Shown here in pieces: positions 42,428 through 42,962 of a stretch of DNA of 42,962 nucleotides. Under the pieces are notes generated by a model. The model searched no databases, had not been told where the DNA came from, and saw only the letters and a program-made list of their open reading frames with translations. The DNA is taken from positions 1 through 42,962 of the forward strand of contig JARBUN010000062.1 of the NCBI GenBank assembly GCA_029239635.1, read 5' to 3'. Numbering within the stretch: the stretch's first letter is position 1; every line of letters starts with the position of its first letter. Source of the DNA: Microbacterium sp. GTDB lineage: Bacteria; Actinomycetota; Actinomycetes; Actinomycetales; Microbacteriaceae. The translations under genes and the position numbers were made by a program.

Positions 42428-42962
42428 TGGACACTGCCCCGAGCTCGCGATCGACCGTTCCCGGCGCACAGGCGATCGCGAGAGCCGCGTCGCTGCTGCG
42501 TCTCGTGACCGCCGCGGGCACGGAGGGCGCCTCGGTCGGAGACCTGTCGCGCGACGCCGACCTGACCCGGCCCACCGCGCATCGACTCCTGACCGCGCTG
42601 CGTGCGGAGGGTCTGGTGGATCGCGACGACACGACCGGGCACTGGCTGCCCGGGCCGGAGCTGTATCTGATGGGCAGCGTCGCGGCATCCCGCTTCGACA
42701 TCACCGCCACCGCGCGCGACCTCGTGCGTTCGCTCGCCGTGCGGACCGAGGAGAGCGCGTTCCTCTCGGTGCGACGGGGCGACGAGACGGTGTGCCTCGT
42801 CCGCGAGGACGGGAGCTTCCCCATCCGTTCTTTCGTGCTGTCGGAGGGCGTGCGCTTCCCGCTCGGCGTGGCATCCGCGGGTCTGGCGATCCTCGCGTTC
42901 CTCCCTCCCCATGATGTGGACGCGTACCTCGAGCGGCACGACGACCTCGCGAAGCGGTGGGG
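42427..42962 (+). CDS. IclR-family transcriptional regulator, 3' end outside window
   Basis: 178 codons of an IclR-type regulator, open to the window end. The winged HTH (about 13-75) includes [19 protein letters not shown], then [25 protein letters not shown]. The start of the effector-binding domain follows ([46 protein letters not shown]). About 70-80 residues are missing downstream. Start GTG at 42427 lies on the inner edge of the palindrome. Genes of this type next to CoA-transferase/thiolase operons are usually their activators or repressors, with aromatic or keto acids as ligands. Confidence 0.9.
   Translation, partial: MDTAPSSRSTVPGAQAIARAASLLRLVTAAGTEGASVGDLSRDADLTRPTAHRLLTALRAEGLVDRDDTTGHWLPGPELYLMGSVAASRFDITATARDLVRSLAVRTEESAFLSVRRGDETVCLVREDGSFPIRSFVLSEGVRFPLGVASAGLAILAFLPPHDVDAYLERHDDLAKRW

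Noticed and set aside
1..42962. Genomic island, prophage or biosynthetic gene cluster
   Set aside because: No integrase, transposase, phage structural gene, or NRPS/PKS/RiPP core enzyme; both tRNAs lack flanking attachment repeats.

Overview
The window is very GC-rich, densely packed actinobacterial chromosome. Codon use, a class-E-type LAXTG cell-wall sorting signal, probable leaderless starts and the gene families present all suggest the family Microbacteriaceae, most likely Microbacterium or a close relative. That placement is inference from family knowledge, not from a database match. No plasmid, prophage, transposon, CRISPR array or biosynthetic cluster is visible.

Layout. 1-1.9 kb: the 3' part of a PLP-dependent O-acetylhomoserine sulfhydrylase-type gene, overlapping a broken flavin monooxygenase. 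2-5.3 kb: a TerC-family membrane protein, a small membrane protein, then a short ECF-like sigma factor overlapping a membrane-anchored DUF4349 protein. 5.4-6.3 kb: tRNA-Glu(CTC) and an MBL-fold hydrolase. 6.5-10.6 kb: a fructose PTS operon (DeoR-type regulator, 1-phosphofructokinase, fused PTS IIABC, HPr) with a promoter covered by four 10-bp-spaced CAACAC-type repeats. 10.9-18.3 kb: a winged-helix regulator and an envelope/secretion block (a subtilase with LASTG anchor, an Ig-like secreted protein, a lipoprotein, a membrane-anchored protein). 18.4-20.2 kb: tRNA-Gln(CTG) and gltX. 20.2-24.2 kb: a LysR regulator divergent from a class V aminotransferase, an MFS transporter and an FAH-family hydrolase. 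24.4-36.9 kb: branched-chain amino acid and serine biosynthesis (ilvE, leuB, serA, ilvC, ilvN, ilvB, ilvD), with a DHA2 drug-efflux transporter and its divergent TetR regulator in between. 37-39.3 kb: trehalose synthesis (otsB, otsA). 39.4-43 kb: a small membrane protein, then a thiolase plus two-subunit 3-oxoacid CoA-transferase operon divergent from an IclR-type regulator that runs off the window.

The most striking property is a series of lesions inside otherwise normal genes. The flavin monooxygenase, ilvC and ilvD each lack an internal block and change frame. The sigma factor lacks much of its region 2. LysR and gltX are joined with no stop or start between them. The FAH hydrolase lacks its N-terminus. 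A small membrane gene is frameshifted. The 3' part of ilvD also contains about 190 bp with foreign-looking, lower-GC codon use. Because ilvC, ilvD and gltX are normally needed for prototrophy or viability, a defective or chimeric assembly is the leading explanation, ahead of real gene decay. I did not find a convincing undescribed system. The best biological leads are the DUF4349 putative anti-sigma partner, the LASTG protease with its co-transcribed Ig-like protein, the helically phased fru operator, two nested palindromic intergenic elements, and an apparent excess of the heptamer GGATGCC/GGCATCC.
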